In this document: piece by piece, positions 18,225 through 24,985 of the stretch
Layout of the letters: every line of letters begins with the position of its first letter
Position numbering within the stretch: the stretch's first letter is position 1
Made by a program: the position numbers and the translations under genes
Assembly: GCA_017536695.1 (NCBI GenBank)
Contig: JAFXGX010000016.1
Span: 21,286-85,285, forward strand
Length of the DNA: 64,000 nt
Reading direction: 5' to 3'
Source: Bacteroidaceae bacterium
Lineage (GTDB): Bacteria; Bacteroidota; Bacteroidia; Bacteroidales; Bacteroidaceae
The notes under the pieces: generated by a model
The model's input: the letters and a program-made list of their open reading frames with translations, nothing else
What the model was told of the DNA's origin: nothing
Database searches by the model: none

Positions 18225-18953
18225 TCACTTCAGAAGCGCCACAAGGCCGCTTAAAAGCATAAAACCATATATAACTTTCTTTAACAAACCTTTATTTATC
18301 ATACAGAAAACCCTTGCACCGACATATATACCAAGAAAGACACCGGCAATTCCCGTGCAAAGATAAAGAGGAGTATCGGCAGTGTAATAGCCACGTCCCG
18401 ACCTGAAGTAAAGATACACCACATTGAACAGCAACCAGAAAGTCTGCATGGTCGCCATATACGCACGTTTGTCCTTTATAACGCTTACCCCATAAAGCAC
18501 CACAGGAGGGCCCGGCATTGCGAACATCGAGCCCATGAGACCGCTCAACGCACCCACTGTTGCCTGCGACCAACGGGAACTGAAAAGCATACTTGTCCTC
18601 CCCTCAAGGAAAATGAAATAGAGCGACACAAGCATCAGGGCCACTCCCAGACAACGCCGCAGGACAAGGCCATCGACCGCACCCATATATATTATTACAA
18701 AATACGAGACCGCGATATTGGACAACAGCACCACAGGTATTGCCCGCCATTGGATATAACGCCGGTTGCGCACCACAATAAGCATAGCAGTACATCCCGA
18801 GAGAATACCCGAAAGCGCCACAGCCTCGTTATAAGAGGGCATAATGTACGGGAGGAACATCATTATGAATATTCCGAATCCGAACCCCGACACACGCTGC
18901 ACGAAACCTGCACATGCCGACAGAGCGAAAAGTATCAGAAGAGTCCCTGCCAT
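18225..18953 (-). CDS. TSUP-family (TauE/SafE) permease
   Basis: 242 residues with about eight hydrophobic segments and the internal repeat typical of TSUP transporters: GFGFGIFIMMFLPY in the first half and GLMGSMFAMPGPPVVLYG in the second. Members export or import sulfite, sulfonates or other organic anions. The substrate cannot be read here. It stands alone between pflB and the tRNA, on the minus strand. Confidence 0.85.
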   Translation of the reverse strand: MAGTLLILFALSACAGFVQRVSGFGFGIFIMMFLPYIMPSYNEAVALSGILSGCTAMLIVVRNRRYIQWRAIPVVLLSNIAVSYFVIIYMGAVDGLVLRRCLGVALMLVSLYFIFLEGRTSMLFSSRWSQATVGALSGLMGSMFAMPGPPVVLYGVSVIKDKRAYMATMQTFWLLFNVVYLYFRSGRGYYTADTPLYLCTGIAGVFLGIYVGARVFCMINKGLLKKVIYGFMLLSGLVALLK

Positions 18954-19261
18954 GCCAAGAAGCTGTATTTGACATGTGCAAAGTTAACGAAAAAGGCAAT
19001 CACACGAAAAGAGTTCCCATTCAAAAGCCGGCTACACGACAGCAACCACAACTGTAGAGAACCCACAATTACCCCATCAGCATCAAAAGCCACGCATAGC
19101 ATCATAAGAGATTGAAGGCAAAAGAGGGGAAAAGAGTAAAAGAGGTAAAAATAAAATTATTTTCAACTTTTTCCGTCATTCTCTTGCACAGTTAACTTTT
19201 TTGACATACCTTTGCAACGTCAAAAAAGAAAGGACCACATTTCTTGACAACAAAAAACCTT
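18954..19261. other. Intergenic region upstream of tRNA-Ser
   Basis: About 300 bases without a credible gene. It holds the tRNA promoter at 19184-19214. It probably also holds the start region of the TSUP gene on the other strand. Confidence 0.6.
19184..19214 (+). promoter_or_regulatory. Bacteroidetes promoter of tRNA-Ser
   Basis: A -33 TTG (19184-19186) is separated by 20 bases from an exact -7 box TACCTTTG (19207-19214). Transcription would start about 40 bases before the tRNA. Confidence 0.7.
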
Positions 19262-19346
19262 GGAGAGGTGGCAGAGTGGTCGATTGCACCGGTCTTGAAA
19301 ACCGACGTACTGAGAGGTACCGGGGGTTCGAATCCCTCCCTCTCCG
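19262..19346 (+). tRNA. tRNA-Ser (anticodon UGA)
   Basis: An 85-base class II tRNA. The acceptor arms GGAGAGG (19262-19268) and CCTCTCC (19339-19345) pair and the discriminator is G. The anticodon loop CTTGAAA holds TGA. The long variable arm GTACTGAGAGGTAC and the T-loop GGTTCGAATCC are clear. CCA is not encoded. Its 3' end is the attachment site of the prophage and remains intact after integration. Confidence 0.95.
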
Positions 19347-19347
19347 C
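19331..19347 (+). repeat. attL core (17 bp)
   Basis: AATCCCTCCCTCTCCGC, the T-loop-to-discriminator part of tRNA-Ser plus one base, repeated exactly at 63766-63782. The match ends at both sides of the core. The integrase gene starts 115 bases away. Confidence 0.93.
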
Positions 19348-19348
19348 T

Positions 19349-19393
19349 AAAAGCGATTTAATGAGTTGTAAAACAACGAATTAAGTCGCTTTT
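19349..19393 (+). terminator. Phage-supplied hairpin just after the tRNA
   Basis: The arms 19349-19362 and 19380-19393 (AAAAGCGATTTAAT and ATTAAGTCGCTTTT) pair over 14 bases with one G-T. An inner GTTGT/ACAAC stem stacks on top, and T-rich sequence follows. It likely replaces the tRNA's own terminator, which integration moved to 63789. Confidence 0.6.
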
Positions 19394-19461
19394 AAGTTTT
19401 CAACTCGGACAACATACGGACAATCACATTGCATTCTTTTTCGCCAAAGAATGTAAAAAAA

Positions 19462-20610
19462 ATGTGCTCAAGAAGAAAATTAAATTCTCAAGCCGAATTG
19501 CAGTCCTACACATACCCCAGGCTGCATACGGGAAAATCCTGGTATATTGATTTTTTGGCCTACGACCCAGCAGAAGGTAAAATGAAGCGTAAAAAATATA
19601 TGCTCGACAATATACCAACCATTCGCGAACGGCGAACAAAATCTGCTGAAATTATAAATTCCCTGCTAAAATTATTGCGTACTGGATGGTCTCCATGGGT
19701 GGATGCAAGTGCTGCACGTTCATACACCCTGCTTGACAAAGCTCTCGAGAGATACGAAAGGCATCTTGAGAGACTGCAACGGCAAAAGACCAGGCAGTCT
19801 TACCAGTCGAGGGTGAACATACTGAAGGAGTACAATTCTACCCTTCCTATACCTATTAAATATGTATACCAGTTTGACAAGGCTTTCATCAGCGGTTTTC
19901 TTGACTATATCTATTATGACCGGGAAAGCAGTGCAAGAACCAGGAATAATTACAGAGGCTGGTGTTCCTCTCTGGCATCGTTCTTCATCGAGCACGCCTG
20001 GCTGACCGACAACCCAGCAGAGAAGATAAAAAGCATAGAGGAAACACCGAAGAAACGGCAACCGCTGTCCACTGTGCAGCTCAAGACTCTCAAGAAGCAC
20101 CTTCAGGAGAAGAATCCGTACTTCTTGCTAGCGTGTATGTTTGAGTATTACACGTTCATCAGGCCGACGGAACTCTGCTCAGTCACAATCGGTGACATCA
20201 ACCTCCAGGAGCAGACTATCTACATACCGGCGGCAGTCAGCAAGAACAAGAGGGATGGAAAGGTAGCACTCAATGATACGTTGATAAAGATGCTTCTCGA
20301 CCTCGAGGTGTTCAAGAACCATTCAGGATGTTACCTTTTTGGCAAGAAAATGCGCCCTTGTGAACGTAAGGGGGACAGTGAGCAGTTCCGCAGAGAATGG
20401 CTTAAGCTCCGAAAGGATCTGCACTGGCCGTCTTCTTTCCAATTCTACAGTCTGAAGGACAGTGGTATTCGCGACCTTGCCAACAGTGAGGGTATAGTAA
20501 TTGCACGCGACCAGGCTCGACACACCGATGTATCCACAACAAACAAATACCTTACCGGTCGCGACTTGCCAGTTCACAATGAGACCAAGCATTTTGAAGG
20601 TGTATTATAA
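19462..20610 (+). CDS. int: Tyrosine recombinase (phage integrase)
   Basis: Catalyses site-specific integration at tRNA-Ser. With the ATG at 19462 the protein has 382 residues; a TTG at 19429 would add 11. A SAM-like N-terminal core-binding domain (about 75-190) is followed by the catalytic domain (about 200-382). Its first Arg is in YTFIRPTELCSV, a Lys-containing beta-hairpin is in AVSKNKRDGKV, the second box reads FYSLKDSG, and ARHTDVSTTNKYL supplies the His and the nucleophilic Tyr. The box-II His/Arg pattern (HxLRH in many members) is altered to S-L-K-D, as in many Bacteroidetes integrases. It points away from attL and converges on the lysis genes. Confidence 0.93.
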   Translation: MCSRRKLNSQAELQSYTYPRLHTGKSWYIDFLAYDPAEGKMKRKKYMLDNIPTIRERRTKSAEIINSLLKLLRTGWSPWVDASAARSYTLLDKALERYERHLERLQRQKTRQSYQSRVNILKEYNSTLPIPIKYVYQFDKAFISGFLDYIYYDRESSARTRNNYRGWCSSLASFFIEHAWLTDNPAEKIKSIEETPKKRQPLSTVQLKTLKKHLQEKNPYFLLACMFEYYTFIRPTELCSVTIGDINLQEQTIYIPAAVSKNKRDGKVALNDTLIKMLLDLEVFKNHSGCYLFGKKMRPCERKGDSEQFRREWLKLRKDLHWPSSFQFYSLKDSGIRDLANSEGIVIARDQARHTDVSTTNKYLTGRDLPVHNETKHFEGVL

Positions 20611-20613
20611 TAA

Positions 20614-20645
20614 GGAGAAGAGGCGTCTCCCGACGGCCCTTCTCC
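20614..20645. terminator. Hairpin between integrase and lysis genes
   Basis: GGAGAAG (20614-20620) pairs with CTTCTCC (20639-20645), with a GC-rich loop that can fold further. It separates convergent genes. T-runs are weak, so strength is uncertain. Confidence 0.5.
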
Positions 20646-20659
20646 AGCCATGATAAGGT

Positions 20660-21109
20660 TTATTTGAATTTGAAGTAGAGGAATAACAAAATTGCACCTA
20701 CTATAATAAGGTATATAAAGAACATATTGGGAGGCTCGCCCACTGCAACTTGTTCTACTTCCTTTGTTACATTCTCCTCCGTATCGATATAGCTTTCCAA
20801 GCTGTCGGCGACCTCTTTGTAAGCTGTATCGATAACGGCATTCTCTTTATGGGAATCAAGTTTACCACCGTATATCGTGGCCTTTGCTGCAGGCTTTTCA
20901 TCCTGCGCCGGCAACGTTATCTTGAGACTGTCAAATTCAATGCTAAGGATCTGTTTGCTCAGTTCCTGGTGCAATGAATCTGAAAAAGATATACGGTTAA
21001 CATCAACATCGATGACAGAGCGATGTTCCTGTGATGTATCTTTGACTGTCTTGCACGATATGACAAAAAGTGTCAAGACAAAAGTTGTAAATAAGTAAAA
21101 AATCTTCAT
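20660..21109 (-). CDS. Unimolecular spanin (u-spanin) candidate
   Basis: 149 residues. The N-terminus is a lipoprotein signal, KIFYLFTTFVLTLFVISC, with a lipobox ending at Cys19. The C-terminus is a single hydrophobic helix (MFFIYLIIVGAILLFLYF) followed by a short basic tail. A soluble, helix-rich and acidic middle joins them. An outer-membrane lipid anchor plus a C-terminal inner-membrane helix is the layout of u-spanins (T1 gp11 type), which fuse the two membranes in the last step of lysis. It is the last gene of the holin-lysozyme unit, which supports this. ATG 21109 is preferred over 21121 because GGAAAG precedes it. Confidence 0.7.
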   Translation of the reverse strand: MKIFYLFTTFVLTLFVISCKTVKDTSQEHRSVIDVDVNRISFSDSLHQELSKQILSIEFDSLKITLPAQDEKPAAKATIYGGKLDSHKENAVIDTAYKEVADSLESYIDTEENVTKEVEQVAVGEPPNMFFIYLIIVGAILLFLYFKFK

Positions 21110-21156
21110 ATTTCTTTCCATTTCTTGTATATCTTGTAAAGATTTACAAGTTTTCT

Positions 21157-21609
21157 TTACAAGTCTTCATACATTGATGCCTCCCATTCACGCCGCTTGA
21201 CGAGACCCGGCAACTTGATTTTCTTTTTTGTCACGGGGTCTGTACCATACACCCATCGACGAAACTCGTCTGGTATTGTAACATCATTGACATTGTTAAT
21301 AATTTTTCTCCTCAATGTAGAGGTTTGATATGATGAATACTTAACATTGAATAAAAACGAAACAAGAGCATCATATTGGCCTTGCGACAAATCTTTGGCG
21401 AATGGTTCTCTATCGACAAGCCGTTCTACAGCTTCTACATCTTCTACAAAGAATCTTTCGGCCGTATCCTTGTTTATGATTTGGCCAGTTTTTACATTCC
21501 GGGTGTGGCCATAACCGATTGTAAGGACACCTGAAGGACAACGGTAAGCCTTAAGACGTAGCCCTTCGTGCTCCTTTAAGACCTGTTCTGCATATTCACT
21601 TATCTTCAT
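21157..21609 (-). CDS. Phage lysozyme (endolysin, GH24)
   Basis: 150 residues, a normal length for a phage muramidase. The catalytic Glu is in KEHEGLRLKAYRCPSGVLTIGYGHT (residues 13-37), with the Thr of TIGYGHT. The Asp between them is replaced by the Cys-Pro variant that many phage lysozymes carry. LSQGQYDALVSFLFNV is the second family block. No signal sequence is seen, so release depends on the holin. The start overlaps the holin gene by 14 bases. Confidence 0.92.
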   Translation of the reverse strand: MKISEYAEQVLKEHEGLRLKAYRCPSGVLTIGYGHTRNVKTGQIINKDTAERFFVEDVEAVERLVDREPFAKDLSQGQYDALVSFLFNVKYSSYQTSTLRRKIINNVNDVTIPDEFRRWVYGTDPVTKKKIKLPGLVKRREWEASMYEDL

Positions 21610-22072
21610 AATTATCCTTTTTTAGCATTGACAAATCGATATCGAGATGCCTTTCAGTCTTGTCAACAAGCACCTTCTGCGCTACCTTTGCCCAGGTTGC
21701 ATTATTGCAGGAACTCTCGTTCTCGAGAATACTCCATAATTGCCAGAAACATACGGCACCGGCTACGACCTTTGTCATATCGATACCAGTTCCAGAAGTT
21801 ATATATAAGTTTATAAAGTATGCCAGGATGATGAGAGCATACACCTTTATCAGCGTATGGATGACTCTGCCGGCGTTGGAACTGCGGAACTTACCGGAGT
21901 TCTTTGGTGCTTTATCACCAAACTTCGCCTTGACACGACGGTCCAATTGCCACGCCGTGTAGCAGTCATAGAATATCGCTAAAGTGCAGATAATAATATA
22001 CGGGAGTGTCGGCTCGAGCAATGCAAGAAGTGCGCCGAGAGCTGTAAAAATAGGTCTAAACATTTTCTTCAT
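21596..22072 (-). CDS. Phage holin
   Basis: 158 residues with three or four hydrophobic segments (about 8-40, 74-98 and 103-118) and a charged, partly helical C-terminus. This matches the Bacteroidetes phage holin family of about 150-160 residues. It forms inner-membrane lesions that let the lysozyme reach the wall. It is the first gene of the lysis unit and sits directly behind a late promoter at 22090-22124. Confidence 0.8.
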   Translation of the reverse strand: MKKMFRPIFTALGALLALLEPTLPYIIICTLAIFYDCYTAWQLDRRVKAKFGDKAPKNSGKFRSSNAGRVIHTLIKVYALIILAYFINLYITSGTGIDMTKVVAGAVCFWQLWSILENESSCNNATWAKVAQKVLVDKTERHLDIDLSMLKKDNYEDK

Positions 22073-22089
22073 AGGCTAAATTACTTGCA

Positions 22090-22124
22090 CAAATGTATAT
22101 TGTACAAAGCCTATGTAAAAAGAC
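22090..22124 (-). promoter_or_regulatory. Phage late promoter of the lysis unit
   Basis: Minus-strand GTCTTTTTAC (22124-22115), 17 bases, then the -7 box TACATTTG (22097-22090), 18 bases before the holin ATG. The same layout occurs before four other units. Confidence 0.75.
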
Positions 22125-22127
22125 ATT

Positions 22128-22286
22128 TTATTTAGAAAAGTCGACCTTGATTGTCATTGTTTGCAAGGGTTCATTTATTCTCTTCAAATCATCTAAATAA
22201 ACCCTCTTGTTAATTTTAGTTACTGGAAGATATTCAAACTTAAATGCTCCCAGTCTGCTGGGTGGAGCTGCGTGTTTATTTTTCAT
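22128..22286 (-). CDS. Small protein of 52 residues downstream of the reverse transcriptase
   Basis: The frame opens four bases after the reverse transcriptase stop with ATG at 22286 and ends TAA at 22130-22128. The product begins MKNKHAAPPSRLGAFKFEYL and contains KINKRVYLDDLKRINEP. It is basic and has no membrane segment. I do not recognise it. Its tight spacing suggests it is the last gene of the Avd-RT unit. The late promoter of the holin starts right behind its stop. Confidence 0.55.
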   Translation of the reverse strand: MKNKHAAPPSRLGAFKFEYLPVTKINKRVYLDDLKRINEPLQTMTIKVDFSK

Positions 22287-22290
22287 AGAA

Positions 22291-23652
22291 TTATGAATAG
22301 AGTTCAGGCATAAGGATTTTCTTGTATTCTCCGCTTTTTACTTTCTGCTTAGCAATCTCAAGCGGACGGTATCGTTTCTTTATTACGAATTTCTTGTAGT
22401 CCTTACCCATGTAGCAATATTGCCACCATACAGGACTCACCATTTCGTACAATTTACGTCTAATCTTGAATGTCCTGTAATGAATGGTCATTCCGAGATA
22501 TGAGTTCATCGAGTCGACAAACTTCTCAAGATACTGCAACGCTTCGCCCTCTTCTGCAATATTATTGTAAAATCGCAACTTGTCACACATCCTGCCGCGT
22601 GTACGATTACTGATGTATGTTCTTCCAGGCTTGATCATCGCACCCACGAACAGCACACCTTTGTGTACTGGTTGGATATATATCTTCTTCGGATGTAGAT
22701 TGACAAGAAGCTGCTGTTTCAGGAAAATACGCAGTTCCGAAACAAATGCGACCAAATCCTCTCTTGTCGGCAAAAGAATTATAAAATCATCAACGAAGCG
22801 CAGATAATGATTGTACCCTTTGACGTTAAGAATCCAATGGTCCAGTACCGATGCGTAAAAGTTCGCTGACAGTTGCGAGGGTAGATTACCGATTGCACAG
22901 CCTTTCTCTCTAGGCTGGCCGAACAGTGTTTTTTTCGGAGGAATGTGCTTCCACTTTTTAATGGGACTTTTACGGATACAATTATCCTGAGGACAATGGA
23001 ATGTTATTACCCTGGTAATGTATAAAAGGCACTCGATATCATCCCTATTATAGTTGTCACGAATGAAGATATCCAGCATTTCATACAGCAAGGCCTTATC
23101 CATAGACATAAAGAAGCCCTCAATATCAAACCGTCCTACCCACCAATCAGGGTGCTCGTCCACCATTCTTTGTGCTTCTCTCACAGCTGCGTGAACACCT
23201 TGGCCGACACGGCAATTTTTGGACACATCACCTTGCTCGGCAAAGCGTTCTTCTAACAAAGGATTAACCCTCAAGGCCCACCAATGATGTATAATACGGT
23301 CGCTAAAATCTGCTGCAAAGATTTCACGGTAAACCGGCCAATCTGATACAAAACTATTGGACTTGTCAGGAACATACCTGGCACATTTAATGCAGTTCCA
23401 TTTATCTACCATCTTGCTTCCACAATCAGGTAAAAACCGAATATAATCATTGCTCGTTTTTTTCTTCCGGCAGCAATCATCAAAAGCCTCTACGATTGAG
23501 TCGAATGGTATGTCATAGGCTACCTGTTCATCTGCGAGAGCAACAGCACGCACGCGAGTACTATTATTACGATTGTTGTTGTTGTTGCTATTACCATTGT
23601 TCATATTCACGTTCCAGTTATTGTATCTACTTCGTTGTTCCTCGCTATGCAA
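22291..23652 (-). CDS. Diversity-generating retroelement reverse transcriptase
   Basis: Copies the template-repeat RNA with adenine errors and drives its transfer into the variable repeat. Motifs: FDIEGFFMSMDKALL (metal-site box A), GCAIGNLPSQLSANFYASVL (the IGNLxSQ box characteristic of DGR enzymes), RFVDDFIILLP (catalytic box with FVDD, where YVDD or YMDD is usual), then HPKKIYIQPVHKGVLFVGAMI. The ORF is 453 residues if it starts at the TTG at 23652; an ATG at 23604 lies inside the template repeat. No ATG, GTG or TTG occurs between the end of the repeat and the conserved domain. The Asn-rich residues 11-33 are therefore the translated template repeat. Confidence 0.95.
   Translation of the reverse strand: MHSEEQRSRYNNWNVNMNNGNSNNNNNRNNSTRVRAVALADEQVAYDIPFDSIVEAFDDCCRKKKTSNDYIRFLPDCGSKMVDKWNCIKCARYVPDKSNSFVSDWPVYREIFAADFSDRIIHHWWALRVNPLLEERFAEQGDVSKNCRVGQGVHAAVREAQRMVDEHPDWWVGRFDIEGFFMSMDKALLYEMLDIFIRDNYNRDDIECLLYITRVITFHCPQDNCIRKSPIKKWKHIPPKKTLFGQPREKGCAIGNLPSQLSANFYASVLDHWILNVKGYNHYLRFVDDFIILLPTREDLVAFVSELRIFLKQQLLVNLHPKKIYIQPVHKGVLFVGAMIKPGRTYISNRTRGRMCDKLRFYNNIAEEGEALQYLEKFVDSMNSYLGMTIHYRTFKIRRKLYEMVSPVWWQYCYMGKDYKKFVIKKRYRPLEIAKQKVKSGEYKKILMPELYS
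23531..23619 (-). repeat. DGR template repeat (TR, 89 bp)
   Basis: On the minus strand it starts AACTGGAACGTGAATATG and ends GTTGCTCTCGCAGA. It aligns without gaps to 24195-24283. The 12 mismatches in the first 59 bases are all at TR adenines. The three other mismatches (C-to-T, C-to-G, G-to-A) lie in the last 30 bases, the expected IMH-like zone. It overlaps the 5' end of the reverse transcriptase frame and is read in the same frame as the target's C-terminus. Confidence 0.95.
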
Positions 23653-23700
23653 GGGAGATACCCAAATAAACCTTAGTTAGCTGCTCGCTCCCAAACAGCA

Positions 23701-24075
23701 TTACCGTTTGGGATTCCGGCTTTCAAGCATGAAATTTCTCCAGCCTGTGGCTTGCTTGCCTATGGAGTCTGCAAGTTTTAGTATATCCGCAAACTTGCGT
23801 TGATCAATTTGCCGCTCGTCTCGACATATCATCAACATCAATCGTAGAGAACTATATTTTATTTGAAACTCATCCAGATGATGTGCTGCTCTGACTTTGT
23901 CATCTTTGCAACTATTGGCACGTTGCAACAGTTCGCAACAGTCAATGGCCGTCATTACCATACGCTCTGCAAAAGAGTATCGATAGAACTTATCGAACTG
24001 TTTCCGAGCTTGTATAATCAGCTGGAGCAGAGAATACATATCCTTATAAATCTTTAATTCTTGAACAAGTCCCAT
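23701..24075 (-). CDS. avd: DGR accessory protein (Avd-like four-helix bundle)
   Basis: 124 residues, entirely helical in pattern, with basic helices: LKIYKDMYSLLQLIIQARKQFDKFYRYSFAERM at the start and IGKQATGWRNFMLESRNPKR at the end. This size, fold and position between target and template repeat match Avd, a pentameric partner that binds the reverse transcriptase and template RNA. It has its own -7 box at 24094-24101 and ends about 80 bases before the TR. Confidence 0.85.
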   Translation of the reverse strand: MGLVQELKIYKDMYSLLQLIIQARKQFDKFYRYSFAERMVMTAIDCCELLQRANSCKDDKVRAAHHLDEFQIKYSSLRLMLMICRDERQIDQRKFADILKLADSIGKQATGWRNFMLESRNPKR

Positions 24076-24093
24076 TAGTTAGCTATTTGTGCC

Positions 24094-24101
24094 CAAAGGT
24101 A
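24094..24101 (-). promoter_or_regulatory. Candidate -7 box of the avd-TR-RT unit (TACCTTTG)
   Basis: An exact TAnnTTTG on the minus strand, 18 bases before the avd ATG and just after the terminator of the target gene. No late-promoter decamer lies 17 bases upstream, so this unit is probably controlled separately from the fibre. Confidence 0.6.
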
Positions 24102-24113
24102 CGAAATTTTAAA

Positions 24114-24138
24114 TAAAAAAATCCCCCTTACGGGGGAT
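24114..24138 (-). terminator. Terminator after the DGR target gene
   Basis: ATCCCCC and GGGGGAT arms (24121-24127 and 24132-24138) with a four-base loop, followed on the minus strand by seven T. It ends the fibre-target transcript. Confidence 0.85.
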
Positions 24139-24142
24139 ATAA

Positions 24143-24158
24143 ATCTCTTAAAAGAGAT
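24143..24158. promoter_or_regulatory. Hairpin downstream of the variable repeat
   Basis: ATCTCTT and AAGAGAT form a 7-bp perfect stem with a two-base loop, 36 bases past the end of the VR. DNA hairpins just after the VR help target recognition in the Bordetella DGR; the same role here is inference. Confidence 0.5.
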
Positions 24159-24190
24159 AAATGGATAAATTGTTAAAAAGATAAGAAGGT

Positions 24191-24967
24191 TTATTTTGCG
24201 AGAGCAACACCACGCACGCAAGTACTACTATTACGACTGATGCTGCTGCTGCTACTACCATCGCTCATATGCACGAGCCAGTTTTGGGTTGTGTTCACCT
24301 CAGTAGAACTCCAATACCACTCCGTAGATATTGTGCCACCATTGAAATACTTAGTCAAGAAACTGTTTATCTCGGTCTTGTATTCAGCGATAAGACGCAA
24401 TTCCGTTACACTTGGTAAATACCACTGCAGAGGGTCGTTGGCATTGGCCTTATAGTTCCAGGCAGCTTCAGCCGCCGGTGCACCCTTAATGTTCTGCGAG
24501 TCGGTCTTTCCGGCTTGCTGTTCAATAACGGCCGATGTATCCTCGAGACCGGTATTGACTTCGTATAATCCGACATTGCCGGCGCCGTAATTCTTTACGC
24601 CTTTCAAATCCACTCCGTAAGCTCCATACTTGAACGTCATACCTCCATTGGCATCGACACAGTCAGCTGCAGCCACAATGAATTCCCTCTTGCGTGCACG
24701 TATACATACACCTATTTTACTATACTGAGATTTGGCATTTGCCGACAATGCGGACCATTCTTCGCCTGTAAAATGGCTAATAGAGCCATCAGCTAACTTT
24801 ACACAGGAAACACGCAAATCACGCAAGCCACCGGCCCATTTGATATACTCTGTAATCTCTGAGAGCGGTGTCTCAAAAGTCACCTCGGGAAAACCAATCT
24901 CGTTCAATGCCTGAACTTGCATCTCCTTATTCAAGCGTAGGAGCAACGCTTCTTTATTTGCACTCAT
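24191..24967 (-). CDS. DGR variable protein (lectin-like target, fibre-associated)
   Basis: 258 residues. The N-terminal part (LLLRLNKEMQVQALNEIGF and EYIKWAGGL) is shared with the upstream paralogue and may dock it to the fibre. The C-terminal half has formylglycine-enzyme/C-type-lectin-like features: APAAEAAWNYKAN, WYLPSVTELRLIAEY, STEWYWSSTE and VRGVALAK at the end. The last about 30 residues are the variable repeat, rich in Ser here (SDGSSSSSISRNSS) where the template encodes Asn. It is probably the receptor-binding tip whose sequence changes to follow host surface variation. It is the last gene of the fibre unit. Confidence 0.92.
   Translation of the reverse strand: MSANKEALLLRLNKEMQVQALNEIGFPEVTFETPLSEITEYIKWAGGLRDLRVSCVKLADGSISHFTGEEWSALSANAKSQYSKIGVCIRARKREFIVAAADCVDANGGMTFKYGAYGVDLKGVKNYGAGNVGLYEVNTGLEDTSAVIEQQAGKTDSQNIKGAPAAEAAWNYKANANDPLQWYLPSVTELRLIAEYKTEINSFLTKYFNGGTISTEWYWSSTEVNTTQNWLVHMSDGSSSSSISRNSSTCVRGVALAK
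24195..24283 (-). repeat. DGR variable repeat (VR, 89 bp)
   Basis: The 3' end of the target gene, aligned gap-free to the TR. Nine of the changed adenines became G or C, giving AGC/AGT serine and other codons where the TR has AAC/AAT. It ends two bases before the stop codon's first position, with the shared GTTGCTCTCGCA segment. Confidence 0.95.
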
Positions 24968-24985
24968 ATTGTTAATCTTTAATGG

